Positions 8,237 through 15,614 of a DNA stretch of 22,057 nucleotides are shown one piece after another. The stretch's first letter is position 1. Each line of letters starts with the position of its first letter. Below the pieces are notes generated by a model. It saw only the letters and a list, made by a program, of their open reading frames with translations. It did not search any database and was not told the origin of the DNA. The position numbers and the translations under genes were made by a program. The stretch comes from an uncultured Comamonadaceae bacterium (GTDB taxonomy: Bacteria; Pseudomonadota; Gammaproteobacteria; Burkholderiales; Burkholderiaceae). The stretch covers positions 1-22,057 of the forward strand of contig CAMLSD010000085.1 of NCBI GenBank assembly GCA_946482595.1, read 5' to 3'.

Positions 8237-8246
8237 CCGCCTCGTC

Positions 8247-9668
8247 TCACCACGCGAAGATCTTGCCGGGGTTCATGATGTTCTTCGGATCGAGCGCATG
8301 CTTGATCGAACGCATCAGATCCACCGCCCCGTCGCCGGCTTCGGTTCGCAGGAAGCCCATCTTGTGCAGGCCCACGCCGTGTTCACCCGTGCAGGTGCCT
8401 TCCATCGCCAGCGCGCGTGACACCAGCTGCAGGTTGAGCTGCTCGGCGCGTTCCCGCTCTTCGGGCAGGGCCGGGTCGATCAGGTACCCGACGTGGAAAT
8501 TGCCGTCACCCACATGCCCCACGATGAAGTACGGCAGCCCGCTGGCGTCGGCCTCGGCGACGGTTTCGAGCAGGCATTCGGCCAGGCGCGAGATCGGCAC
8601 GCAAGTGTCGGTGGTCACGCAGCGGCAGCCGGGCTTCATCTGCAGGGCCGCAAAGTAGGCATGGTGGCGGGCCGTCCACAGCTTGGTGCGCTCCTCGGGG
8701 GTGGTGGCCCATTCGAAGTTCTCGCCCCCCAGCTCGCTGGCGATCTCCTGCACCGCCTGCGCCTGCTCCTTCACGCTTGCCGGCGTGCCGTGGAACTCCA
8801 TCAGCAGCATCGGGCCTTCACGCAGCGTGAGCTTGTCGTGCCGGTTGACGGCCTTCACGGCCATCGTGTCCAGCAGTTCGCAGCGCGCGATCGGAATGCC
8901 CATCTGGATCACCTGGATCGTCGTGTTGACCGCCGCGTCCAGGCTGGGGAAACTGCAGATGGCCGCCGAGATCGCCTCAGGCTGCGGATACAGCCTGAGC
9001 GTGATCTCGGTCATCACGCCCAGCGTGCCTTCACTGCCCACGAACAGGCGCGTGAGGTCGTAGCCTGCGCTGGACTTCTTCGCGCGGGTGCCGGCGCGGA
9101 TGACCTCACCCGCGGCCGTCACGACCGTGAGCCCGAGCACGTTTTCGCGCATCGTGCCGTAACGCACGGCATTCGTGCCGCTGGCACGCGTGGCAGTCAT
9201 TCCGCCCAGCGTTGCGTCCGCGCCGGGGTCGATCGGAAAGAACAACCCGGTGTGGCGGATCTCGTTGTTCAGCTGCATGCGCGTCACGCCGGCCTGGACG
9301 GTCACGGTCAGGTCTTCGGCATTGATGGCCAGCACTCGGTTCATCCGACCCAGGTCGATGCTGATGCCGCCCTGCACCGCCAGCAGATGCCCTTCCAGCG
9401 ACGAACCCACACCATAGGGGATGACCGGCACGCCGTGCTCCTGCGCCATGCGCACCGCATCGGCCACGTCCTCGTTGCTCTCGGCAAACACCACGGCCTC
9501 GGGCGGCGGCACGTCGAACGGGGACTCGTCGCGGCCGTGCTGCTCGCGCACCGCCAGCGCCAGCGAGCAGCGCTCGCCGAAACGCTGCTTCAGGGCCTCG
9601 AGCAAGGCGGCAGGTGCCGGGCGAGGGTCCAGCTGGGGCAGCAGGTGGGTGGGCAGGGGGGCGTTCAT
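8247..9668 (-). CDS. FAD-linked D-2-hydroxyacid dehydrogenase, D-lactate dehydrogenase (cytochrome) type
   Basis: The 473-aa protein belongs to the FAD-binding PCMH/VAO superfamily (GlcD, LDHD, D2HGDH). The FAD region includes VIPYGVGSSLEGH, GGISIDLGRMNRVL, DPGADATLGGMTATRASGTNAVRYGTMRENV and GLFVGSEGTLG-like RLFVGSEGTLGVMTEITLRLYP. The C-terminal cap carries GHVGDGNFHVGY, GTCTGEHGVGLHK and the terminal DPKNIMNPGKIF. It oxidises a D-2-hydroxyacid to the 2-oxoacid and passes electrons to cytochrome c or the quinone pool. I chose the ATG at 9668 because GGAG lies 6 nt upstream, although the frame is open to 9779. It diverges from the aminoadipate-semialdehyde dehydrogenase gene. D-lactate is the default substrate by similarity; D-2-hydroxyglutarate is possible given the lysine neighbours. 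Confidence 0.88.
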   Translation of the reverse strand: MNAPLPTHLLPQLDPRPAPAALLEALKQRFGERCSLALAVREQHGRDESPFDVPPPEAVVFAESNEDVADAVRMAQEHGVPVIPYGVGSSLEGHLLAVQGGISIDLGRMNRVLAINAEDLTVTVQAGVTRMQLNNEIRHTGLFFPIDPGADATLGGMTATRASGTNAVRYGTMRENVLGLTVVTAAGEVIRAGTRAKKSSAGYDLTRLFVGSEGTLGVMTEITLRLYPQPEAISAAICSFPSLDAAVNTTIQVIQMGIPIARCELLDTMAVKAVNRHDKLTLREGPMLLMEFHGTPASVKEQAQAVQEIASELGGENFEWATTPEERTKLWTARHHAYFAALQMKPGCRCVTTDTCVPISRLAECLLETVAEADASGLPYFIVGHVGDGNFHVGYLIDPALPEERERAEQLNLQLVSRALAMEGTCTGEHGVGLHKMGFLRTEAGDGAVDLMRSIKHALDPKNIMNPGKIFAW

Positions 9669-9694
9669 GGGGTACTCCGCGGGTCGATCGCACG

Positions 9695-9700
9695 ATTCTA
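9695..9700 (-). promoter_or_regulatory. -10 element for the FAD dehydrogenase gene
   Basis: TAGAAT on the minus strand matches 5 of 6 bases of the sigma-70 -10 box and would start transcription near 9688, 20 nt before the ATG at 9668. The matching -35 (TGGCCG, 17-nt spacer) is poor. Confidence 0.35.
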
Positions 9701-9751
9701 GGAGCCTGACCCGCCACCGGCCACACCCCAGGTCAAACCCACGCGCGCGGG

Positions 9752-9780
9752 TTGCTGCGCCTGCAGCGCCGGCCGACAAT
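9752..9780 (+). promoter_or_regulatory. Candidate sigma-70 promoter of the ALDH7 gene
   Basis: TTGCTG (9752-9757) and GACAAT (9775-9780) are separated by 17 nt. The start would be near 9787, giving a leader of about 56 nt that contains the hairpin CGGGGG-CACAA-CCCCCG (9802-9818). Confidence 0.35.
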
Positions 9781-9842
9781 CAGGGTCCACAAGATGCACA
9801 CCGGGGGCACAACCCCCGTCCACCGGAGACCCTGGCCATACC

Positions 9843-11375
9843 ATGACCCAAGCTTCCCTGACCCCGGCCGTCACGCGCCTGTTCGACACCCTGGGCGCCC
9901 CGCCCGCTTCCGCGGCCGATGCCACACGCAACGGCCCCGCCCTGCAGGTTCACACACCGATCGACGGCACCGTGCTGGCCACGCTGCCCACCGACAGCCC
10001 GGCCACGGCGGCCGCTGCGATCGCCCGGGCCCAGCAGGCCTTCACTTCGTGGCGGGCCGTGCCCGCGCCGCAGCGCGGCATGGTCGTGCGCCGCTTCGGC
10101 GAGCTGGTGCGCGAGCACAAGGCCGCACTGGGCGAACTCATCACGCTGGAGACCGGCAAGATCCGCCAGGAGGGCCTGGGGGAAGTGCAGGAGGTCATCG
10201 ACATCTGCGAGTTCGCCGTGGGCCTGTCGCGCCAGCTCTACGGCCTGACCATCGCCAGCGAACGTCCCGACCACAAGCTGCTCGAGACCTGGCATCCGCT
10301 GGGGGTCGTGGGGATCATCAGCGCCTTCAACTTCCCGATGGCGGTGTGGGCCTGGAACAGCGCACTGGCGCTGGTGTGCGGCAACACCCTGGTGTGGAAA
10401 CCCTCCGAGAAGACGCCGCTGTCCGCCCTGGCCATGAACCAGCTCATGGGGCGGGCACTGGCCGACAGCGGTCACGACGCCCCAGGCATCAGCGAGCTGC
10501 TGATCGGCGCCCGCGACATCGGCGAAACCCTGGTGGCTCATCCGGCCGTGCGCCTGGTGAGTGCGACCGGCTCCACCGCCATGGGGCGTGCCGTGGGGGT
10601 GGCCTGCGCCCAGCACTTCAAGCGCTCCTTGCTGGAGCTGGGCGGCAACAATGCGGCCATCGTCTGCCCGAGCGCCAACCTCGATCTGGTGGTGCGCGGC
10701 GCCACCTTTGCCGCCGCCGGCACGGCGGGGCAACGCTGCACCACGCTGCGCCGGCTGTTCGTGCACGAGTCCATCCATGACGAGCTGGTCTCGCGCCTGC
10801 GCGCGGTCTACGCCCGGCTGCCGGTGGGTCATCCACTGGAAGACGGCACGCTGGTCGGCCCGCTGATCGACCGCGCCGCCTTCGATCGCATGCAGGCGGC
10901 GCTGCAGGCGGCACGTGAACTGGGCGCCAAGGTGCATCACGGCGAACGACTGCCCCTCCAGGGCGAGGCCGCGTGGTATGTGCGCCCTGCACTGGTCGAG
11001 ATGCCCGCCCACGCCGGCCCGATGCTCGACGAGACCTTCGCCCCGATCCTCTACGTGCTGCCCTACCGCGACTTTGAACAGGCCATCGAGATGAACAACG
11101 CCACCGCCCATGGCCTGTCGTCGGCGGTGTTCACCAATGACCTGCGCGAGGCCGAGCTGTTCACCTCCAGCCGCGGTTCGGACTGCGGCATCGCCAACGT
11201 GAACATCGGCACCAGCGGCGCCGAGATCGGTGGCGCCTTTGGCGGCGAGAAGGAAACCGGCGGCGGCCGCGAGTCCGGCTCGGACGCCTGGAAGGCCTAC
11301 ATGCGCCGGGCCACCAACACCATCAACCACGGCACGGCGCTGCCGCTGGCGCAGGGCATCCGCTTCGACGTCTGA
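9843..11375 (+). CDS. amaB: L-2-aminoadipate-6-semialdehyde dehydrogenase (ALDH7 family, AmaB-like)
   Basis: The 510-aa protein is an ALDH7-family NAD(P)-dependent dehydrogenase, oxidising 2-aminoadipate 6-semialdehyde (in equilibrium with piperideine-6-carboxylate) to L-2-aminoadipate in lysine breakdown. Catalytic residues are visible: Asn163 in SAFNFP, Glu265 in LLELGGNN and the nucleophile Cys299 in GQRCTT. The C-terminal block NIGTSGAEIGGAFGGEKETG and the following GRESGSDAWKAYMRRATNTIN are diagnostic for ALDH7 (antiquitin, AmaB). The ATG at 9843 is the only plausible start; the nearest GGAG (9825-9828) is 14 nt away, so initiation may be weak. The gene converges on the lysine-dehydrogenase-like gene, which would supply its substrate. 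The family is firm; the physiological substrate is strongly suggested by that neighbour. Confidence 0.92.
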   Translation: MTQASLTPAVTRLFDTLGAPPASAADATRNGPALQVHTPIDGTVLATLPTDSPATAAAAIARAQQAFTSWRAVPAPQRGMVVRRFGELVREHKAALGELITLETGKIRQEGLGEVQEVIDICEFAVGLSRQLYGLTIASERPDHKLLETWHPLGVVGIISAFNFPMAVWAWNSALALVCGNTLVWKPSEKTPLSALAMNQLMGRALADSGHDAPGISELLIGARDIGETLVAHPAVRLVSATGSTAMGRAVGVACAQHFKRSLLELGGNNAAIVCPSANLDLVVRGATFAAAGTAGQRCTTLRRLFVHESIHDELVSRLRAVYARLPVGHPLEDGTLVGPLIDRAAFDRMQAALQAARELGAKVHHGERLPLQGEAAWYVRPALVEMPAHAGPMLDETFAPILYVLPYRDFEQAIEMNNATAHGLSSAVFTNDLREAELFTSSRGSDCGIANVNIGTSGAEIGGAFGGEKETGGGRESGSDAWKAYMRRATNTINHGTALPLAQGIRFDV

Positions 11376-11415
11376 AGCCCGGGCCGGGGCCGGGGCCGAC
11401 GCCCCGCCCCGCCCG

Positions 11416-11444
11416 GCCTGAGCCAGGCTCAGCCAGGCTCAGGC
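11416..11444. terminator. Bidirectional stem-loop between convergent amaB and lysDH-like genes
   Basis: GCCTGAGCC (11416-11424) pairs with GGCTCAGGC (11436-11444), a perfect 9-bp stem that overlaps the stop codon of the minus-strand gene. The loop contains one copy of a 10-nt tandem repeat (AGCCAGGCTC at 11421 and 11431). There is no U-tract on either strand, so intrinsic termination is uncertain. Confidence 0.4.
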
Positions 11445-12542
11445 CGCCGCGCGATGGCCGTCGTCCATCGCGTAGGCGCGGCCGAACCGGTTGGCCAGGA
11501 AGGTGTCGAGCGCGATGTCTTCCTGCCGGATGAAACCGTGCCCCGGCAGCCGCCCCTCGGCCAGCAGGTCGAGCACCGTGCAGATGCCCGAGGCCGTGGT
11601 GATCTGGATCGCGCTGCGCAGCACCCCCTCGACGCGGTGGCTGTAGACCTTGTGCGCATAGGTCTCCTGCATCAGCCGCCCGCCCCGTTGCCCGCTGACC
11701 GTCACGAACACGATCACCACGTCCTGCATCGTGGCCGGCAGCGCCTGTTCCAGGATGTCCTTGAGCAGGTGGCGGCGGTCACGCAGCCTCAGGTCGTTGA
11801 GCAGCGCCTTCATGATCGCCGCATGGCCCGGGTAGCGGATGGTCTTGTAGTTCAGGTTGGTGACCCGCCCGCGCAGCGTCTCGCAGAAGGTGCCCAGGCC
11901 CCCGGAAGTGTTGAAGGCTTCGTAGGTCACCCCGTCGAGCGAGAACTCCTCGAGCTCCTCCAGCGGCGGCACCTGGCGCACCGTGCCCTCGACGATGGCC
12001 TCGCAAGGTTCACAGTATTCGTTGATGACCCCGTCGGTGCTCCAGGTCAGGTTGTAGTTCAGGGCATTCGACGGAAACTGGGGCAAGGCCCCCACCCGCA
12101 TGCGCACCGACTGCAGCGTGTCGAAACGCCGGCACAGGTCGGCCGCCACGATGGAGACAAACCCCGGCGCCAGGCCGCACTGCGGCACGAAGGCCGAGCG
12201 GGTCGCTCGCGCCGCCAGCTCCTTCACGCGACGGGTGCTGGCCACATCCTCGGTCAGGTCGAGGTAGTGCACACCCTCGTCAGCGGCCGCCTCCGCGACC
12301 CGGCTGGTCAGGTGAAACGGCGCGGCGCTGAGCACCGCAAACTGCCCGGCCAGCGCCTGGCGCAGCGCAACAGCATCGCTCACGTCCAGCGCCAGCCCTC
12401 GCACATTCGGCAGGTCGGCCAGCGGTGCCAGCAAAGCCGGTTGCTGGTCAATCACCGTCACCTCGTAGTCGCCCGTCGCGCCGAGCATGGCCGCCATCGT
12501 CGAGCCGATCTTGCCGGCCCCCACCACCGTCACCGGGTTCAT
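11439..12542 (-). CDS. Saccharopine dehydrogenase-like oxidoreductase, probable L-lysine 6-dehydrogenase
   Basis: The 367-aa protein has an N-terminal Rossmann fold (VTVVGAGKIGSTMA, GxGxxG at residues 8-13) and the saccharopine dehydrogenase/LYS9 fold: HYLDLTEDVAS, FVPQCGLAPGFVSIVAADL, NALNYNLTWSTDGVINEYCEPCE and TSGGLGTFCETLRG. This length and the motifs match lysine 6-dehydrogenases, which deaminate the epsilon-amino group of lysine with NAD(P) to give 2-aminoadipate 6-semialdehyde, the substrate of the convergent ALDH7. AGGAG lies 6 nt before the ATG, so the start is secure. It diverges from an Lrp-type regulator across 163 bp, suggesting regulation by lysine or a breakdown product. Saccharopine dehydrogenase proper is an alternative, but I see no partner saccharopine enzyme in the window. 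Confidence 0.8.
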   Translation of the reverse strand: MNPVTVVGAGKIGSTMAAMLGATGDYEVTVIDQQPALLAPLADLPNVRGLALDVSDAVALRQALAGQFAVLSAAPFHLTSRVAEAAADEGVHYLDLTEDVASTRRVKELAARATRSAFVPQCGLAPGFVSIVAADLCRRFDTLQSVRMRVGALPQFPSNALNYNLTWSTDGVINEYCEPCEAIVEGTVRQVPPLEELEEFSLDGVTYEAFNTSGGLGTFCETLRGRVTNLNYKTIRYPGHAAIMKALLNDLRLRDRRHLLKDILEQALPATMQDVVIVFVTVSGQRGGRLMQETYAHKVYSHRVEGVLRSAIQITTASGICTVLDLLAEGRLPGHGFIRQEDIALDTFLANRFGRAYAMDDGHRAAA

Positions 12543-12636
12543 GACTGTCTCCTGGTTGGTTGCACCGCGCCCGAAGCCTCGGTCAGGCTCGGGCGGTCCT
12601 GGCTTGATTGTTGGGCGGGTTGATGTCGGTCTGTAG

Positions 12637-12665
12637 TTTCAGTGTGCGCATACTGGCCTGATAAT
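12637..12665 (+). promoter_or_regulatory. Promoter of the Lrp-type gene with internal operator-like dyad
   Basis: TTTCAG (12637-12642) and GATAAT (12660-12665) are 17 nt apart. Between them lies CAGTGTGCGCATACTG (12640-12655), an imperfect 16-bp palindrome with 14 symmetrical positions. This is the size and placement expected of an autoregulatory Lrp/AsnC-family operator that also faces the divergent lysine gene. Confidence 0.45.
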
Positions 12666-12705
12666 CATGTCGAACTGACAAACCAACCCTGCGTTTCGAC
12701 ACTTC

Positions 12706-13137
12706 ATGGCTCTGGACCCGATCGATCACCGGCTGCTGCACGAACTGCGCGAGGACGCCCGCTGCCCGGTGGCCCTGCTCGCCCGCAAGGTGGGTCTGTC
12801 ACGCACCGCGGTGCAGGCCCGCCTGACACGGCTGGAACGCGATGGGGTGATCGCCGGCTACACGCTGCGCACCGGCGAGGCCCATGAGCGATCCCAGGTG
12901 CGTGCCCACGTCATGCTCACCGTCGGCCCCAAGCTCACCGGCGCGGTGGAAGCCGCCTTGCGACGGGTGCCCGAGGTGCGTTCGCTGCTCAGCGTGAGTG
13001 GCGGATTCGACATGATCGCCATCGTGCAGGCCGAGTCGATCGAACGGCTCGACAGCCTGATCGACGCCATCGGCCTGATCGACGGTGTGGAACGCACCCA
13101 CACCGCCGTGGTGCTGTCAACGCGGATCGAACGCTGA
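12706..13137 (+). CDS. Lrp/AsnC family transcriptional regulator
   Basis: The 143-aa protein has the standard Lrp/AsnC layout. It opens LDPIDHRLLHELREDARCPVA, followed by a helix-turn-helix (LLARKVGLSRTAVQARLTRLERDGVIAGYT, about residues 23-52) and an AsnC-type ligand-binding domain with VRSLLSVSGGFDMIAIVQAES, the usual G-x-D effector loop. These regulators form dimers and octamers and respond to amino acids. It is transcribed away from the lysine-dehydrogenase-like gene, so control of lysine catabolism is the simple inference. No Shine-Dalgarno is visible before the ATG at 12706; a short or weakly initiated leader is possible. Confidence 0.93.
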   Translation: MALDPIDHRLLHELREDARCPVALLARKVGLSRTAVQARLTRLERDGVIAGYTLRTGEAHERSQVRAHVMLTVGPKLTGAVEAALRRVPEVRSLLSVSGGFDMIAIVQAESIERLDSLIDAIGLIDGVERTHTAVVLSTRIER

Positions 13138-13213
13138 TCGCCTGCCCCTCCTGGCGTGGTGGCGGCCGGTCGCGATGCGACCTGTTTCGGGCCCACACCA
13201 CTAACATCGGGAC

Positions 13214-13798
13214 ATGGGAAATCGACTCACACAGATTGCCACCCGCACGGGTGACGACGGCACCACCGGCCTGGGCGACGGACAGCGCGTGGGCAAGGAC
13301 CACCTGCGTGTGCATGCCATGGGCGACGTGGACGAGCTCAACTCGAACATCGGCGTGCTGCTGACCGAACCGCTGCCCGAGGCCGTGCGTGAGCTCCTCG
13401 TCGCGGTGCAGCATGACCTGTTCAACCTGGGCGGCGAACTGTCGATGCCCGGCTACGAGCTGCTGAAGGACGAGGCCGTGCTGCGGCTGGACGAAGCCCT
13501 GGCCGAGCACAACGCCCACCTGCCGCGGCTGAAGGAATTCATCCTGCCGGCCGGCAACCGGGGCGCGTCGCTTGCACATGTGTGCCGCACGGTGGCCCGC
13601 CGCGCCGAACGTGCGGTGGTCTCGCTGGCGGCCAGCGAGCCGGTGCGCGATGCGCCGCGCCAGTATCTGAACCGGCTGTCGGACCTGCTGTTCGTGCTGG
13701 CACGTGTGCTGAACCGCGCCAACCTCGACGGACGTGGCGGCGACGACGTCTACTGGAAAAGCGAAAGGCTCCAGCGCGACGGCGAACCGTCAGCCTGA
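13214..13798 (+). CDS. pduO: Cob(I)alamin adenosyltransferase, PduO/MMAB type
   Basis: The 194-aa cytoplasmic enzyme transfers the adenosyl group of ATP to cob(I)alamin, making adenosylcobalamin. The N-terminal ATP-binding motif is TRTGDDGTTGLGDG (consensus TKTGDxGxT). Further family residues are GDVDELNSNIGV, LFNLGGELS, the FILPAGN segment, the RTVARRAERAVV helix with the conserved RRAER, and YLNRLSDLLFVLARVLNR. The length is normal. Only a weak GGGAC precedes the ATG. It follows the Lrp gene by 76 bp on the same strand and converges on the EF-hand gene. No adenosylcobalamin-dependent enzyme is encoded in the window, so it is probably a stand-alone housekeeping gene. Confidence 0.94.
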   Translation: MGNRLTQIATRTGDDGTTGLGDGQRVGKDHLRVHAMGDVDELNSNIGVLLTEPLPEAVRELLVAVQHDLFNLGGELSMPGYELLKDEAVLRLDEALAEHNAHLPRLKEFILPAGNRGASLAHVCRTVARRAERAVVSLAASEPVRDAPRQYLNRLSDLLFVLARVLNRANLDGRGGDDVYWKSERLQRDGEPSA

Positions 13799-13883
13799 AG
13801 CCTTTCAGGGGGATGTCGACCGAGCGTGAACGCCCTGCCCCCGCAGGCAGGCGCTCCCGCCCGGCAACGACTATTTCAAGCGC

Positions 13884-14198
13884 TTACTTCTTGACGGCGG
13901 CACCTGCCTCGAATTCGGCGGCGTTCAGCACCCCGTCCTTGTCCTTGTCGAGTTCGCTGAACTTCGAGGCAATGGCCGGCATGCGTGCCGCTTCCTCGCG
14001 GGTGAGCTTGCCGTCGGCATTGGCATCGGCCCGGGTGAACGCGGCGGCACTGGCATTGGCAGCCGGCATGGTGTCGGCGGGGGCCGCCGTGCCTTGCGCC
14101 TGGGCCGACAGCGCCAGGGTGGTCAGGGTGACGGCCAGCACATGACGCACATGGATGCGCGGGGTGTTGCGGGAAGAAGCGAGAACAGAGCGAGTCAT
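13884..14198 (-). CDS. Small exported EF-hand calcium-binding protein
   Basis: The protein is 104 aa from the ATG at 14198, which has GGAG 8 nt upstream; a GTG at 14207 is less likely. A signal peptide covers residues 1 to about 35 (hydrophobic HVLAVTLTTLALSAQA-Q). Two EF-hand loops follow: DANADGKLTREE (58-69) and DKDKDGVLNAAE (84-95), with Asp at positions 1, 3 and 5, Gly at 6 and Glu at 12. Between signal and loops is a disordered Ala-rich linker. It is therefore a periplasmic calcium-binding protein of unknown role. It stands alone between convergent pduO and an upstream unknown gene. Confidence 0.85.
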   Translation of the reverse strand: MTRSVLASSRNTPRIHVRHVLAVTLTTLALSAQAQGTAAPADTMPAANASAAAFTRADANADGKLTREEAARMPAIASKFSELDKDKDGVLNAAEFEAGAAVKK

Positions 14199-14273
14199 GA
14201 AGAGCACTCCATGCAGTTGAGGGAGCCCTCATTCCACCCTGCATCGGCCGGTGTGGCCATGCTTCTTGCTCAC

Positions 14274-14312
14274 CCTTACCCGCGTTACAGCCCCATTTCA
14301 CGGCCTTACCCG
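14274..14312. repeat. Direct repeat CCTTACCCG, two copies 30 bp apart
   Basis: Copies lie at 14274-14282 and 14304-14312, 76 and 106 nt upstream of the EF-hand start. The 30-bp period is close to three helical turns, as for paired regulator sites. No regulator is recognised. Confidence 0.4.
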
Positions 14313-14415
14313 TGATTGCGAGTACACACTCACCCTGCCAGTTGAAAGCCTTTTGTGACGCAGGGGCATGCCGCTCACGCAAACGCCGAGGCGCTCTCCG
14401 GCATGCGCCGGGGGC

Positions 14416-14727
14416 TCAATAGCCCACCGACAAGCCAGGCAGGTCCACGGTGACCAGCGGTTTGCCCAGCGCCCCGGCCGCGGCCGACGCATACGCCTGC
14501 GCAAACGCCGCATTGGCAAAACGCTCCGGGCCGGCCGCATGGGCAATGGCCAGCAGTTTGTCGGCCACCAGCACCTTGCCGCTGGCACGCATGGGCTCGC
14601 ACTCCAGGGCAACGAACTGTTCGTCCAGCCAGGCGCGGGCCTGCTCGTGCGACATCGCCGCCTCGGCCTCGACACCTGCGCGTGTTTCCTGGCCGCCCTC
14701 GAACTTGATCACCACTTCATGCCGCAT
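14416..14727 (-). CDS. Small hypothetical protein
   Basis: I do not recognise this 103-aa protein. I place the start at the ATG at 14727, where GAGGG lies 8 nt upstream; two earlier in-frame Met codons overlap or precede that site. It begins MRHEVVIKFEGGQET and has a mixed alpha/beta-looking sequence with VLVADKLLAIA and KPLVTVDLPGL, ending in SVGY. There is no signal peptide, membrane segment or cysteine motif apart from a single Cys. The coding call rests on the ribosome binding site, codon use like its neighbours and the absence of an alternative gene. It lies 78 bp downstream of the intradiol dioxygenase gene on the same strand. Confidence 0.65.
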   Translation of the reverse strand: MRHEVVIKFEGGQETRAGVEAEAAMSHEQARAWLDEQFVALECEPMRASGKVLVADKLLAIAHAAGPERFANAAFAQAYASAAAGALGKPLVTVDLPGLSVGY

Positions 14728-14805
14728 CGCTGTTGCCCTCATCCCGGTCTGCCCGCAGGCCATGCCGGCATCATAGGCCGCGCCGGCACGGCTCGGCGCC
14801 CCGCC

Positions 14806-15495
14806 TCAGGCCGGCACCACCACGTCCCGGCGTGCCAGCCACTTCACCGGCCCGCCGCCCTGGGCCGGCCGCAGGTCCAGCAGCACTTCGGCACGCTGCG
14901 CCTGCGACAGGCTGCGATAGATGAAGTCACGTTCATTGGCCGGCTCCGCGCTCACGAACCACTGTGACGTGATCTCGCCAAACGCGGGATGCCGCAGCTT
15001 CACGTGCACGTGGGGCGTGCGGCCCGGGTAAGGCACCGGCCGGATCGTGCGGAAGCGAAACGCGCCCTGCGCATCGCTGACCGAGGCGCCGAAGCCCTGG
15101 AAACCGGCATCGACCCGATCCGACGCCCCGCGCGGATGTCGGTAGCTGCCGTGCACGTCGCACTGCCAGATCTCGATCTCGGCCCGGTCGATCAGCTTGC
15201 CGCGCTGATCCACCACCACCCCGCTGATGTCGAGCCACTGCCCCTGCGCGCCCTGCGCCTGGCCGGCCACCCGGGTCAGGTCGGCATCGTCGTCGAGCGG
15301 GCGCTCGACCGGGTAGAACGGCCCTTCGGTCATCGCCGGCAGGCGCTGGCGCGACTGGGCCCAGGCAGGCACCGCCAGCGCGGCGGCCAGGCCGGCACCC
15401 CCGGCACGGATCACCCAGCGGCGGGTGCAGGACCTGGCGCTGGCATCAGGCACGGCAGGCAAGGCAGGCGGGACGGGTGAAGTGGAAGGCGACAC
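14806..15495 (-). CDS. Exported intradiol ring-cleavage dioxygenase-like protein (Tat signal)
   Basis: The 229-aa protein belongs to the protocatechuate 3,4-dioxygenase/catechol 1,2-dioxygenase superfamily. A GTG start at 15495 is supported by GGAG 6 nt upstream. The N-terminus has a twin-arginine-like signal (TRRWVIRAGGAGLAAALAVPAWAQ), so export in folded form is likely. The catalytic core shows TEGPFYP, IEIWQCDVHGSYRHP with an iron-ligand Tyr, and VPYPGRTPHVHVKL with the second Tyr and the two His ligands. All four Fe(III) ligands (2 Tyr, 2 His) therefore appear present. The physiological substrate is unknown; periplasmic members are often annotated only as dioxygenases. It follows aroG by 119 bp, which carries a 6-bp dyad (GAGATC/GATCTC) but no U-tract. 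Confidence 0.86.
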   Translation of the reverse strand: MSPSTSPVPPALPAVPDASARSCTRRWVIRAGGAGLAAALAVPAWAQSRQRLPAMTEGPFYPVERPLDDDADLTRVAGQAQGAQGQWLDISGVVVDQRGKLIDRAEIEIWQCDVHGSYRHPRGASDRVDAGFQGFGASVSDAQGAFRFRTIRPVPYPGRTPHVHVKLRHPAFGEITSQWFVSAEPANERDFIYRSLSQAQRAEVLLDLRPAQGGGPVKWLARRDVVVPA

Positions 15496-15614
15496 GGCAG
15501 GCTCCAGATGCCGAGATCCCCCGGCGATCTCCCTTGGGGCGGACGCGACGGCCTGAAGTTCCGCACGTCCCTCCGTGCACGTTCACCCGCCCGGCCGCCC
15601 GGGCGCCCAGACCT

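Noticed and set aside
13202..13214. TAACAT 7 nt before the pduO ATG as a leaderless promoter
   Set aside because: No acceptable -35 lies 16-19 nt upstream, and a weak GGGAC could serve as ribosome binding site.
15506..15535. Dyad GAGATC/GATCTC between aroG and the dioxygenase as a terminator
   Set aside because: The stem is only 6 bp and no U-tract follows on the minus strand, so termination is not supported.
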